Source: Bifidobacterium breve
Lineage (GTDB): Bacteria; Actinomycetota; Actinomycetes; Mycobacteriales; Mycobacteriaceae
Direction: 5' to 3'
Length of the DNA stretch: 19,198 bases
Assembly (NCBI GenBank): GCA_945882475.1
Contig: CAMCWJ010000015.1
Span: 1-19,198 of the forward strand
The first letter of the stretch is position 1; each line of letters begins with the position of its first letter. A program made the translations under genes and the position numbers. Positions 1-8,508 of the stretch are shown here, piece after piece. Below the pieces are notes generated by a model. That model did no database searches and was not told where the DNA came from. It saw nothing but the letters and a program-made list of their open reading frames with translations.

Positions 1-131
1 TCCTCGAATTGCGAACACAGCTCGAGACCCAGACCGGTGTTCGCCTGACTCCCAAGACGATCGCGACCTACAACACCGCGCGGACGCTGGCGGGTCATCT
101 GACCGAGGCCCTGGCCACCGACGGGAAGTAA
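1..131 (+). CDS. mas: 3' end of a polyketide synthase, probably mycocerosic acid synthase (Mas), C-terminal acyl carrier domain
   Basis: Only the last 42 complete codons are present; the reading frame starts at position 3 and ends in TAA at 129-131. The peptide begins LELRTQLETQTGV and continues through TPKTIATYNTARTLAGHL. This is the second half of an acyl carrier domain, just after the phosphopantetheine serine (the usual DSL..LELR motif), followed by a short tail. The identity as Mas is inferred from position: in M. tuberculosis mas lies next to papA5 in convergent orientation, exactly as here. Mas is the iterative multifunctional synthase that elongates fatty acyl chains with methylmalonyl-CoA to make mycocerosic acids, the acyl donors for PapA5. 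The sequence alone shows only a synthase of this type; a Pks2/Pks5-like paralogue cannot be excluded. Confidence 0.7.
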   Translation, partial: LELRTQLETQTGVRLTPKTIATYNTARTLAGHLTEALATDGK

Positions 132-142
132 CCCCACACGGG
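132..142. other. 11-bp convergent gap between mas and papA5
   Basis: The stop codons of the plus-strand synthase (TAA, 129-131) and the minus-strand papA5 (TGA, 143-145) face each other across 11 bases. I see no GC-rich hairpin followed by a T tract in or near this gap, only a 4-bp stem (gtca/tgac) around 143-155. Termination of one or both transcripts therefore probably occurs inside the opposite gene or is factor dependent. Confidence 0.6.
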
Positions 143-1393
143 TCAGTCGGTGACGACCTGGTACCGGGATGGCGCCGAAGCCAGCAGGCTCCGGATCTCG
201 TCGACGCAGCGCTGCGGCGCGGGCGCGGGCGCGTGGGTGTGGTACTCGACGAGCAGTTGGTCGTCGTAGGTGCAGCAGGTGTAGAAGTCGACGTTGGCGG
301 ACGAGGCGAAGAGCACTTCGCTGCGGTACTCCTCGATCGTCAGCCCGGGCGGGGTGCGCACCGGCGGCATCTCACCGCCATCGGTGGCCATGACGACATC
401 GGGCAATCCAGGCGGATTCCCCTCGTACTGCAGTTGGTAGTGCAGCAGCGACTGCTGGACCACGCCGTCGGCCAGGTCCGACCGGAACGCCTCGGCGATG
501 TCCCGGGCCAGGCTCACAATGTCGGTGTCGGACTTGATCTCGGCGAGATAGGTAGCCATACCCAACGGGTTGGTCGCCTCCATCGCTCCGACCGGAGGGG
601 TCAGGAAGAACCTCAGATCGACCGGATAGATGTACGGGATCGGAATGTGCGGGGTGCCGCGCAACCGCCACTCCGCCAGCAGAATCGCCGCCGCCGTCAC
701 CGAGTTGAGGCTGACCCGATTCGCGACGCACATGTCGCGCAAGTCCCTCGTCTCCTGCCGCGACAGCCGGCACCGGACCGTGGGAACCCGCACCGGCAAT
801 TGCTTTCCGCCGGCGGGATTGCGCCTCGACGGCGGCAACTCGTAGGCGAACATCGCAGGAAAGAGTCGCTCCAGGCCGGACTGCTGTTGCTTGTCGACGC
901 CACGCTCGTCGAGGACGGCCTCCAAGGACAGCGGCACCGCCTCGGCCTTGACCGGGCCGGCATCGCCGCCGGTACTCAGATCGGTGTACCACCCCATCAA
1001 CTGCTCGAGGAGGGCGAACTGGTGGTGGCCGTCACCCATGGCGTGATGGGTGTACAGCGTGATCTCAGAACGTTGTTCACCCACTTTCACCCGTAGGTTG
1101 ACTAGTGCGACCGACTGGTCGGGCATCCGTTCGGCAACCGTGCCGCCGTCCTTCTCCAGCCAGATTCCCGGGTGCAGATAGTCGTCGGCAACGATCTGAT
1201 GCCGCCCGTCGCCGGCCGGCTCGAGGTGGCCGGTCAGCACCGGATGCACCCGGAGCAAGGTGTCGAACGCATCGGACATCGCGGCCACGTCGATCCGGCC
1301 GCTCACGCTCAGGCTGATCCCGATGAAGTTACGGCCTTGGGCGAAGATCTCCTCAGATCGTGCCAGGTACCGGATCGGTGATGACGCAAACAA
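143..1393 (-). CDS. papA5: PapA5-type phthiocerol O-acyltransferase (mycocerosyl transferase)
   Basis: PapA5 takes mycocerosyl chains from the Mas carrier domain and esterifies phthiocerol hydroxyls, the last assembly step of PDIM. From the chosen start the protein has 416 residues (about 422 in M. tuberculosis). It contains the catalytic HxxxD motif (HAMGD, about residues 117-121, in LYTHHAMGDGHH) and PapA5-typical blocks such as IPYIYPVDLRFFL and RTPPGLTIEEY. The start is TTG at 1393-1391. It is preceded six bases upstream by a strong ribosome binding site (AAGGGAAGGA) and gives MFASSPIRYLARSEE, which aligns with the M. tuberculosis N-terminus. A GTG at 1435, directly after the drrC stop, would add 14 residues (430 aa) but lacks this support. 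It is the last gene of the operon and is convergent with mas. The family is highly certain, the start fairly certain. Confidence 0.95.
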   Translation of the reverse strand: MFASSPIRYLARSEEIFAQGRNFIGISLSVSGRIDVAAMSDAFDTLLRVHPVLTGHLEPAGDGRHQIVADDYLHPGIWLEKDGGTVAERMPDQSVALVNLRVKVGEQRSEITLYTHHAMGDGHHQFALLEQLMGWYTDLSTGGDAGPVKAEAVPLSLEAVLDERGVDKQQQSGLERLFPAMFAYELPPSRRNPAGGKQLPVRVPTVRCRLSRQETRDLRDMCVANRVSLNSVTAAAILLAEWRLRGTPHIPIPYIYPVDLRFFLTPPVGAMEATNPLGMATYLAEIKSDTDIVSLARDIAEAFRSDLADGVVQQSLLHYQLQYEGNPPGLPDVVMATDGGEMPPVRTPPGLTIEEYRSEVLFASSANVDFYTCCTYDDQLLVEYHTHAPAPAPQRCVDEIRSLLASAPSRYQVVTD

Positions 1394-1399
1394 TGTCGG

Positions 1400-1409
1400 T
1401 CCTTCCCTT
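1400..1409 (-). promoter_or_regulatory. Ribosome binding site that sets the papA5 start
   Basis: Read on the minus strand this is AAGGGAAGGA, a strong purine-rich Shine-Dalgarno match. It is followed by six bases (CCGACA) and the TTG at 1393-1391. It lies inside the reading frame that would be used from the upstream GTG at 1435, so it favours the downstream TTG start and independent ribosome loading on papA5. Confidence 0.65.
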
Positions 1410-1435
1410 GTTGTCTGTTGTCGGGTGGCGGCCAC

Positions 1436-2263
1436 TCATCGGCTGGTGCTCGCTCTGCGATAGCCGACGACGATCGGCCACGCGCAGACAGCGACGATCC
1501 CTGCCGACCAGGCCAGCGTCTGGAGCATAGGAACCAGAACCGGACCGCCCACCGACAGGCCCCGCATCGCATCGACCGCGGTCGACATCGGCTGGTAGCG
1601 GACGAACGGCTGCACCCAGTCCGGGTACTTGTCCAACGGCACGAGTCCGGTGCAGAAGAAGGTGCCGATTAGGCCGACGATCTGAATTGCCTCCACCAGA
1701 ACAGCTTTGGGCCAAAAGAGCGCAATCGCTGTGACGGCGGCCGCGAACGCGACACCGAACAGCACCGGAACTATCAGCCACAGCAATGCGGCCGCCACTC
1801 CCTCGTGGAAGCGGAACCCGAGGATGACCCCGGTGATCAGGATGACCAGAGTGGTGCCGAAGAGACGGACGACTTCGGCACTCAGCCGGGCCAGCAGGCC
1901 CGCAGCGCGGTGGACCGGTAGCACCCACAGCCGGGCCAGGAACCCGTCGATGCGCTCAGCGCTGATGCCGACCATGCCGGCCGTCGACCCGGACATCGCC
2001 GCGAGCAAGGCAACCAGTGGCACGCTGCGATACAGGCTGTTTTCTCCGGTGGCGGCGGTGATCGAGTCCCCGAGGACGACGTCGAGGGTGAGCAGGAATC
2101 CGACCGGCAGCAGCAGTGCGTGCACGATCGTGATGGGGTTACGCACCAACCGAACCAGCAGGCGCTTGGAAAGCACCACGGTGTGGGACAGCAGGTGGGC
2201 AGGCGAGTTCTCCGAATGAGCCTGGGCGTCAACGGCGCTATGCGCGCCCGCAAGGACCGTCAT
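1436..2263 (-). CDS. drrC: DrrC-type ABC transporter permease for PDIM-like lipid
   Basis: Inner-membrane permease of an ABC-2 type exporter. In M. tuberculosis DrrC is required with MmpL7 for PDIM export. The 275-residue protein matches the family's usual length (about 276). Hydrophobic segments lie near residues 44-65, 81-101, 131-150, 158-182, 188-208 and 246-267. A conserved cytoplasmic loop, ARLWVLPVHRAAGLLARL (about 110-127), probably contacts the ATPase. FSTGLVPL-type sequence occurs here as FCTGLVPLDKYPDWVQPFV. The start is ATG at 2263-2261, with GGAG six bases upstream and a TGATG overlap with the drrB stop. The same frame runs open to 2374, but that extension is overlapped by drrB and is not conserved. 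It probably pairs with DrrB as a heterodimer on DrrA. Confidence 0.93.
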   Translation of the reverse strand: MTVLAGAHSAVDAQAHSENSPAHLLSHTVVLSKRLLVRLVRNPITIVHALLLPVGFLLTLDVVLGDSITAATGENSLYRSVPLVALLAAMSGSTAGMVGISAERIDGFLARLWVLPVHRAAGLLARLSAEVVRLFGTTLVILITGVILGFRFHEGVAAALLWLIVPVLFGVAFAAAVTAIALFWPKAVLVEAIQIVGLIGTFFCTGLVPLDKYPDWVQPFVRYQPMSTAVDAMRGLSVGGPVLVPMLQTLAWSAGIVAVCAWPIVVGYRRASTSR

Positions 2264-3072
2264 CAGGATCTCCGCCGGTAGACCACGACGGCCAACGGCA
2301 GGGTCACAGCGATGATGCCCACCATCCACGCCAGGGCCGGTCCCACCACCGACCAGCTGACCGGTACCGCCCACGCCCCCGAATCACCGGCCAGGGACTG
2401 CAGTGCGTAGACAAGTTGGGAGACCGGCTGATCGCGGACGACGGGCTGGATCCATTCGGGAAAACGTTGCAGCGGTTGCAGTCCCACCGACAGGTACCCG
2501 AAGATCAGCTGCGGCAGGAGCAGCCACTGGGTGGTCGCCGCGGGATTGCGGGAATTGGTGCCGATGACGTCACCGAGGAACGCCAGCGCCAAGCCGGTCA
2601 GAAGCACCAGCAGACAGAACGCCGCTATATAGAGCGGGCCGCGATGGAATCGGAAACCGATGACGTAGCCGCACGCGAGTGCGACGGCCAGTCCGATCAC
2701 ACACCGGTAGATACTCGCCGTGATTCGGGCGACCAATGGGGTCAGCGGTGCGATGGGCAGGGCCTGAAGCCGTCGGTTGAGCCCCTGCACCGAATCGGTT
2801 GCGGCCCGGAATGCCGTCGAGACGGATGCGAATGCGATGGCCTGCAACGCGATCAGGGGCATCAGGTACTGCGCGTAGCTGCTCATCGGCAGGTCCGGTC
2901 CACTCATGAGCCGGTTCAGCGGGATGTAGAAGCTCGCGGTCACCGCCGCCGATGCCGCGATGCCCACCGCCACTTCGCCGTTTCGCAGGGTGGGAACGAT
3001 CATCCGCGCGGCGAGCACCCACCATTGCTGCACCGTGGACGGCGTGGGCCGCGCGCCGGTCAGCACGCTCAT
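2263..3072 (-). CDS. drrB: DrrB-type ABC transporter permease for PDIM-like lipid
   Basis: The second membrane subunit of the DrrABC exporter, 269 residues (about 289 in M. tuberculosis; the difference is a shorter N-terminus). Predicted membrane segments lie near residues 33-50, 68-88, 121-140, 147-168, 182-200 and 243-265. The loop RRLQALPIAPLTPLVAR (about 100-116) is the likely coupling helix to DrrA. Strongly family-typical blocks are CGYVIGFRFHRGPLYI and FPEWIQPVVRDQPVSQ. The ATG at 3072-3070 overlaps the drrA stop by 4 nt (ATGA), and its own stop overlaps the drrC start by 1 nt, so the subunits are translationally coupled. The terminal basic residues (YRRRS) fit a cytoplasmic C-terminus. 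Confidence 0.93.
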   Translation of the reverse strand: MSVLTGARPTPSTVQQWWVLAARMIVPTLRNGEVAVGIAASAAVTASFYIPLNRLMSGPDLPMSSYAQYLMPLIALQAIAFASVSTAFRAATDSVQGLNRRLQALPIAPLTPLVARITASIYRCVIGLAVALACGYVIGFRFHRGPLYIAAFCLLVLLTGLALAFLGDVIGTNSRNPAATTQWLLLPQLIFGYLSVGLQPLQRFPEWIQPVVRDQPVSQLVYALQSLAGDSGAWAVPVSWSVVGPALAWMVGIIAVTLPLAVVVYRRRS

Positions 3073-4058
3073 GACAATGCCTGGCGGGCGATGACCTCGG
3101 TTTCGGCGGTCGGGTCCGCGGTGAGCGCGAGGAACACGTCGTCGAGCGACGGTTTGCGCAACACGATGTCCGCCAATTCGATGTGAGCCGAGTTAATCCG
3201 CCACAACGCCGCACTGAGCGTGCCCGGTCCATCGGGGGCGGGGATGGTGATGCGGTCGGAGTCCGCGGAGATCGCGGATCGGCCCGCGGCCGACAGCAGT
3301 GGTCCCAGCGCATCGGCGACGGCGGGCAGATCGGCCAGACTGCGGGGCACGATCTCGCACCAGGTTCCACCGGTGCGCTCCTTGAGTTCGTCGGCGGTTC
3401 CGCGCGCGATGACAGTGCCGTGGTCGATCACGACGATCCGATCGCTCAACGCGTCGGCCTCCTCGAGATACTGCGTGGTGAGCAGCGTCGCGATACCCGC
3501 GTCCTTGAATGTGGTGACCAGTTGCCAGACGGCTTGACGACTCCGTGGGTCCAGGCCGGTGGTCGGCTCGTCGAGGAAAACCACCTCGGGGCGCACCACC
3601 AACCCGCAGGCGATATCGACCCGTCTTCGCATACCGCCCGAGTAGGTGCCGACCCGGCGGCCGGCGGCCTGTTCGAGGTCGAACTCGCGCAATAGGTCAC
3701 GGGCCCGTGCCTGCGCCTCCGATTTCTTCAAGCCTTGCAACCGGCCGAACATCACCAGGTTCTCATAGCCACTCAGCATGTCGTCGAGGGCGACGTGTTG
3801 TCCGGTCAGCATGATCGACCGGCGCACCATCGCCGGATCAGTGACGACGTCATGGCCGGCCACCAGTGCGCGGCCGCGATCGGGTTTGGTCAACGTTGAC
3901 AGGATTTCCACCGTGGTGGTCTTGCCGGCGCCGTTGGGTCCGAGTAGCGCAACCACCTCGCCCCGGCCGACATCGAACGAGACATCGCGCAGCGCGGCAA
4001 CCGCCCCGAAGGATTTGCCGATGCCTTGGACGTCCACACCTTTGTCGGACTGCGACAT
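3069..4058 (-). CDS. drrA: DrrA-type ABC transporter ATP-binding subunit
   Basis: Cytoplasmic ATPase that energises the DrrB/DrrC permease pair. The protein has 329 residues (about 331 in M. tuberculosis). Walker A is GPNGAGKT (40-47), the ABC signature is YSGGMRRR (139-146) and Walker B is VVFLDEPTT (159-167). The switch position normally held by histidine is glutamine (LLTTQYLEEADALSDR, Q196). This is characteristic of the DrrA daunorubicin-resistance subfamily and not a sign of inactivity. The roughly 100-residue C-terminal extension typical of DrrA is present, ending with ELADIVLRKPSLDDVFLAL. The ATG at 4058-4056 has AGGAAA immediately upstream and follows ppsE by 11 bp. Its place between the synthases and papA5 identifies the cargo as the locus' own lipid. 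Confidence 0.95.
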   Translation of the reverse strand: MSQSDKGVDVQGIGKSFGAVAALRDVSFDVGRGEVVALLGPNGAGKTTTVEILSTLTKPDRGRALVAGHDVVTDPAMVRRSIMLTGQHVALDDMLSGYENLVMFGRLQGLKKSEAQARARDLLREFDLEQAAGRRVGTYSGGMRRRVDIACGLVVRPEVVFLDEPTTGLDPRSRQAVWQLVTTFKDAGIATLLTTQYLEEADALSDRIVVIDHGTVIARGTADELKERTGGTWCEIVPRSLADLPAVADALGPLLSAAGRSAISADSDRITIPAPDGPGTLSAALWRINSAHIELADIVLRKPSLDDVFLALTADPTAETEVIARQALS

Positions 4059-4069
4059 CGTTTCCTAAC

Positions 4070-7000
4070 CTATTCGTCGTCGTCGAAAACAGCTGCCGAC
4101 AGGTCCACCAGGGCGAGCGCTTCGTCCTCGGCGTCCTCGCCATTGTCCTGGTCGCCCTCTACCGCTTCGCCGATCAGTTGGATCAACGTGGCCGGGAACT
4201 GCTCGGCCAGCGCCTCAAGGGTGTCGCTCGACACGCGGCGACGGTCAAACCACCAGTCCACGTGTAGCACGCCGCCATGCCGGTAGACCCGCAATTCGAT
4301 CGGATGGCCCAACCCCGGGAGGGTCTGGCGTACCGCCAACTCGGTGTCGTGGGTGAACTGCACGGCCGCATCGCTGGCCTGCCATTCCGGGATCATGCCC
4401 AGATTGCAGACGAAGATATCGGCCGCCGGTGTCCCCGCGAGCAACGTGGCCGTCGGGGCATGCAGGTATCTGAGCAGTCCGTACCCGATCCCGTGGTGCG
4501 GCACCGCCGTGAAGGTCTGACTGACCTCGTCGAGCAACTGCGCCGCACTGGCGCCGGCGGAATCCACGCAGGCCAACGGAATTGGGTAGATCGTCGAGAA
4601 CCAGCCCACCGTGCGGCGGAAGTCCAACTCCGGGCGCAGCACCGACCTTCCCGCACCGGCGAGGTCGACGGCAATCACGCCCTCGCCGACGGTGGTCGCG
4701 ATCACGCGGGCCAGCGCGGCCAGCACGATCTCGTCGGTGGACGCCTGGAGCAACCGACGCGCGTTATCGACCAGGGACGTCTGCTCGAGCGTCAGTGCCA
4801 TGGCCACCCGGGTCAGATCCTCCGGACCCGGCGGGCCGGCGCTCTGCGCCTCAGCCACCCGCAGGGTCGCCTTGGCAGCATTGTCGATCCAGTAGCCGCG
4901 CCGGTCGAGCACCGCCGGGTGTCCGGCCAATGCCGCAGCGCGCTGCGACCATTCCCGCCAGCTGGTGGTGGCCGGTTCGAGAGCGATGTCGCTGCCGGCC
5001 AGCCGTTGCGCGAACGCAGTCAGCAGGTCGGTCACGATGACCTCCCGGGACGTGGCGTCATCGACGATCTGCAGCACGGTGAGAACCAGGAACCGCGGGT
5101 CTCCCCCGGCACCGGCGACAAAGGTCGCGGTCACGGGCAGGGCGCTGAGATCCTGGCCCACCAGCGTCTCGGCGATGACGGCCGAGAGTGCTTCCCGTTC
5201 GCGCGGGCCGCCCGGCTCCGCATCAGCCGGCAGTGCCCGCTCCACCAGGCCAGTGAAGTCGCCCGGCTCGCCGATCTCCTGTTCCCACGTCCCCGCCCGT
5301 TGCACAACCCGCATTCGCAGCGCGTCGTGGTGGTTGATCACCGCCGTCAACACGGCACGTACATCGTCGGAGCTGACCCGGGAGTCGATCCGCAAAACCA
5401 TCGGCACCCGCCACCGCCCGGGTTCGGCCAACCCGCTGTCCAGGAATCTCGCGATGTTGGGCGGGATGGGGGAACTCAGCCCGTCGCTGAGCGGACCTGT
5501 TAACCCGCCGGCGGCGTACCGCGCCACCAGGGTGTCGGCCAGCGCGGCAAGACTGTCGTGCTCGTAGAGATCCTGCGGGGTGAGGTCCACACCCTCATGC
5601 GTCGCGGTCATCGCGACACCGATCGCCAGTAGCGAATCTCCGCCTAGTTCGAAGAAGTTGTCGCTGGGCGAGACGGTCGCGACGCCGAGGCACTGCGACC
5701 AGATCCGCTGCAGCGTCGCCTGCATCTGGGCATGTGGATCCACAGTGGCGCTCGTCTGACCGACCCCCGGTTGCGACGCCTCGACTGCCGCGCCATTTTG
5801 GGCCTGCCCATCCACCGGACGCGAGACTGTCGAGGCCGGCTCGACCCAATGGCGTTGCCGCACAAAGGAATACCCCGGAAGTGTGGTGCGCCGGGCATCA
5901 TCGCCACGCAGTTCCGAGAAGTCCACGTCAACACCGGCTGACCACAGCTGCCCCAGCGCCAGGAGGAAGGCGTCCCGGTCATCCCTGCTCTGCAGGGGGT
6001 GCCGCATGAGCCGGATCGCGCGATGGGCCGGCGTCCACTCCGGCAGGCGCACCGCCGAACCGGTCAAGCTGCCGCCCGGGCCGACCTCGACGAGAACCCG
6101 GTGTGCCGAGCCCAGCAGGACCCGGAGTTCGTCGGCGAACCGCACGGTGGACCGGATGTGCCTGGCCCAGCGATTCGGATCGGTGGCCTCGTCGTCGGTC
6201 ATCCAGGTGCCGGTGACGTTGGACAGCATCGGAATTCGCGGCGGGTGCAGCGTCAGGGTGGCGAGATACTCGGCGAACGGTGGCAGTACCGAGTCCATGG
6301 ACTTGGAGTGGAAGGCGTGCGACGTGCGTACCCGCCGGGCCAGGATGCCTTGGTCGGCAAGACGATTGGTGAATTCCCGGATCGCGTCCTCGGGGCCTGC
6401 CACCACGCAGCTGCCCGGTTCGTTGATCGCGGCAATGTCGATCTCCGGGGTCAGATGATCGGCGATGTCGTCGGGTCCGGCCGCCACGGCGACCATGGCG
6501 CCCGCCGGCGCGGCGTGCATCAGGCGGGCCCGCATCGCAACCACCTTGATCGCCGTCGGCAGGTCGAAGACACCCGCGACGGTGGCGGCCACCAGTTCGC
6601 CGATGCTGTGTCCGGCGAGCGCTTCGGGGGCGACACCGTAGGACATGATCAGTTGAGCCAGTGCGTATTCCACCGCGAACAGTGCAGGCTGAGCGAGATC
6701 GGTGGACTCCAGTTTCTCGCCGTCGAGCACCTCTGCGAGCAGGTCGATACCGAGTTCGGTAGCGAAGCCTTCCGCGCACCGGTCGAAGTGTTGCCGGAAC
6801 GCCGCCTCGGTCTCGTGCAGTCCGCGCGCCATGCCGATGTGCTGGGCGCCCTGGCCGGGGAACAGGAACGCGACCCGGTCGCCACCAGCCGCAATGTCTG
6901 GACACTGCCCGATCGAGACGTTGTCGTGTTCGGCGGCGGCCAGGACCGCGGCCGCATCGGCACGGTCGTGGGCGACCGCGACCATCCGGTGTTCCTCCGC

Positions 7001-8506
7001 GCGTCGCCCCGCCAATGTGAATGCCACGTCGGCCAGCGCAAGATCGTCGTCGCGGGACAGTTCATCGGCCAGCGCGATCCGGGCCTGCTGTAGTGACTCG
7101 GGGGTGCGCGCGGACAGCACCAGCACCTGCGGGCCGGTTCCGGCGGCGGCGCGAGCGGTTTGAGGCGCTTCCTCGACGACAACGTGGGCGTTGGTGCCAC
7201 CGACGCCGAAGGAGCTGACTCCGGCGCGTCGCGGAGCGTCGGATTCCCATGGCGCGTAATGGTTCTGCACCACGAACGGGGTGCCGTCGAGGTGCAGTTC
7301 CGGGTTGGGTGCGGTGTAGTGCAGCGTGGGCGGTATCGCCTTGTGCTTGAGGCACAGAATGGTCTTGACAAGCCCGGTGATGCCGGAGGCCACCTCGAGG
7401 TGGCCGATGTTGGACTTCACCGAACCCAGAACGCAGGGCGCCTTCCGGTCCTGCGTTGAGACCTCGAAGGCCTGCCGCAATGCCTCGACCTCAATGGGAT
7501 CACCCAGTGGTGTGCCGGTTCCATGGGTTTCGACGAATCCGATCGTCGAGGCGTCCACCCCGGCGACGGCATGTGCCTCGGCGACCACCTCCGCCTGTCC
7601 GGCGACGGCGGGAGCGGCATAGGTCATCTTCACCGAGCCGTCGTTGTTGATCGCCGACCCGCGGATCACGGCATGGATGCGGTCACCGTCCTGCAGGGCT
7701 GCCTCGAGGGGTTTGAGAACCAGTGCGGCGACCCCGCTGCCGAAGATGGTTCCGTCGGCGCGAGCGTCGAACGGCCGGCAGTGGCCCAGTGCCGACACCA
7801 TCGAGCCCTGCTCGTACCAGTAGCCGACGGGATGGGGCACCCGCAGCGATGCGGCGCCGGCGAGGACCATGTCGGATTCTCCGGAGAGCAGGCTCTGGCA
7901 GGCCAGGTGCACCGCCACCAGGGAGGACGAGCAGGCGGTCTGGACCGACAGGCTCGGGCCGCGCAGATTGAACTGGTGCGAGACATGCGTCGCCAGATAA
8001 TCCTTGTCGTTCTGCAACGACAGGTTGATCATCTCCAGGGTTGGCCCCTCGCCGACGATCGTCTTGGGGTCGCGCTGAGACATCAGGTTGTAGAGCAGGT
8101 AGCCACTGGCCGAACAGGTTCCGAAAACACCGATCGCACCGTCGTAGGAGGCGGGGTCATAGCCGGAATCCTCGAACGCGTGCCAGGCGGTCTGGAGAAA
8201 CAGTCGTTGCTGCGGGTCCATCATGCGGGCGGCGACCGGCGTCATACCGAAGAATTCGGCATCGAACTCCTCGACTCCGTCGAGCAGAGCGGCCCGTCGG
8301 ATATAGGCGGGATCAGCCAGCGTTTTGGCCGAGACACCCGCGGCGGTCAGGGCCTCCTCGGACAGGGTGACCACGGACTCCTCGCCGCGGCGCAGGTTGT
8401 CCCAGAACGCCGACACCGAGGGCGCCCCGGGGAATCGGCCGGCCATCCCGATCACGGCAATCGCGTTCGGCGCATCATCTGCTGAGAGCACGTACTCGGC
8501 GCCCAT
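4070..8506 (-). CDS. ppsE: PpsE, terminal phthiocerol synthase module (KS-AT-ACP plus condensation-like domain)
   Basis: Adds the last extender unit and is the release point of the phthiocerol chain. It has 1478 residues (about 1488 in M. tuberculosis). The KS spans about 12-440 with Cys192 (QTACSSS), His328 (VETHGTGTP) and His369 (SNIGHLE). The AT spans about 545-835 with GHSIGE (Ser634) and the selectivity segment HAFH (730-733). The ACP has GGDSL (Ser958). There is no KR, DH or ER, so the last beta-keto group is left, as in phthiodiolone. Residues about 1010-1450 form a condensation/acyltransferase-like fold (INHHDALRMRV near 1057). Its second, HHxxxDG-equivalent motif is degenerate (LTVLQIVDDAT, about 1142-1152). 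The C-terminus is acidic. Its ATG lies 2 bp after the PpsC-type stop. No ppsD lies upstream, so it must accept chains directly from the PpsC-type module. Confidence 0.95.
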   Translation of the reverse strand: MGAEYVLSADDAPNAIAVIGMAGRFPGAPSVSAFWDNLRRGEESVVTLSEEALTAAGVSAKTLADPAYIRRAALLDGVEEFDAEFFGMTPVAARMMDPQQRLFLQTAWHAFEDSGYDPASYDGAIGVFGTCSASGYLLYNLMSQRDPKTIVGEGPTLEMINLSLQNDKDYLATHVSHQFNLRGPSLSVQTACSSSLVAVHLACQSLLSGESDMVLAGAASLRVPHPVGYWYEQGSMVSALGHCRPFDARADGTIFGSGVAALVLKPLEAALQDGDRIHAVIRGSAINNDGSVKMTYAAPAVAGQAEVVAEAHAVAGVDASTIGFVETHGTGTPLGDPIEVEALRQAFEVSTQDRKAPCVLGSVKSNIGHLEVASGITGLVKTILCLKHKAIPPTLHYTAPNPELHLDGTPFVVQNHYAPWESDAPRRAGVSSFGVGGTNAHVVVEEAPQTARAAAGTGPQVLVLSARTPESLQQARIALADELSRDDDLALADVAFTLAGRRAEEHRMVAVAHDRADAAAVLAAAEHDNVSIGQCPDIAAGGDRVAFLFPGQGAQHIGMARGLHETEAAFRQHFDRCAEGFATELGIDLLAEVLDGEKLESTDLAQPALFAVEYALAQLIMSYGVAPEALAGHSIGELVAATVAGVFDLPTAIKVVAMRARLMHAAPAGAMVAVAAGPDDIADHLTPEIDIAAINEPGSCVVAGPEDAIREFTNRLADQGILARRVRTSHAFHSKSMDSVLPPFAEYLATLTLHPPRIPMLSNVTGTWMTDDEATDPNRWARHIRSTVRFADELRVLLGSAHRVLVEVGPGGSLTGSAVRLPEWTPAHRAIRLMRHPLQSRDDRDAFLLALGQLWSAGVDVDFSELRGDDARRTTLPGYSFVRQRHWVEPASTVSRPVDGQAQNGAAVEASQPGVGQTSATVDPHAQMQATLQRIWSQCLGVATVSPSDNFFELGGDSLLAIGVAMTATHEGVDLTPQDLYEHDSLAALADTLVARYAAGGLTGPLSDGLSSPIPPNIARFLDSGLAEPGRWRVPMVLRIDSRVSSDDVRAVLTAVINHHDALRMRVVQRAGTWEQEIGEPGDFTGLVERALPADAEPGGPREREALSAVIAETLVGQDLSALPVTATFVAGAGGDPRFLVLTVLQIVDDATSREVIVTDLLTAFAQRLAGSDIALEPATTSWREWSQRAAALAGHPAVLDRRGYWIDNAAKATLRVAEAQSAGPPGPEDLTRVAMALTLEQTSLVDNARRLLQASTDEIVLAALARVIATTVGEGVIAVDLAGAGRSVLRPELDFRRTVGWFSTIYPIPLACVDSAGASAAQLLDEVSQTFTAVPHHGIGYGLLRYLHAPTATLLAGTPAADIFVCNLGMIPEWQASDAAVQFTHDTELAVRQTLPGLGHPIELRVYRHGGVLHVDWWFDRRRVSSDTLEALAEQFPATLIQLIGEAVEGDQDNGEDAEDEALALVDLSAAVFDDDE

Positions 8507-8508
8507 GG

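Noticed and set aside
1353..1439. ATGA overlap (ATG at 1439-1437) as an alternative start after drrC
   Set aside because: This ATG is in a different frame from papA5 and leads only to a short peptide with no homology.
2264..2374. N-terminal extension of drrC to 2374 (312 residues)
   Set aside because: The extra 37 residues are Gly-rich, overlap the end of drrB and have no counterpart in DrrC. ATG at 2263 has a proper ribosome binding site and gives the family length.
3462..3485. Loss of the ABC switch histidine in DrrA as evidence of inactivation
   Set aside because: Glutamine at this position (TTQYLEEAD) is characteristic of DrrA-type exporters, and all other ATPase motifs are intact.
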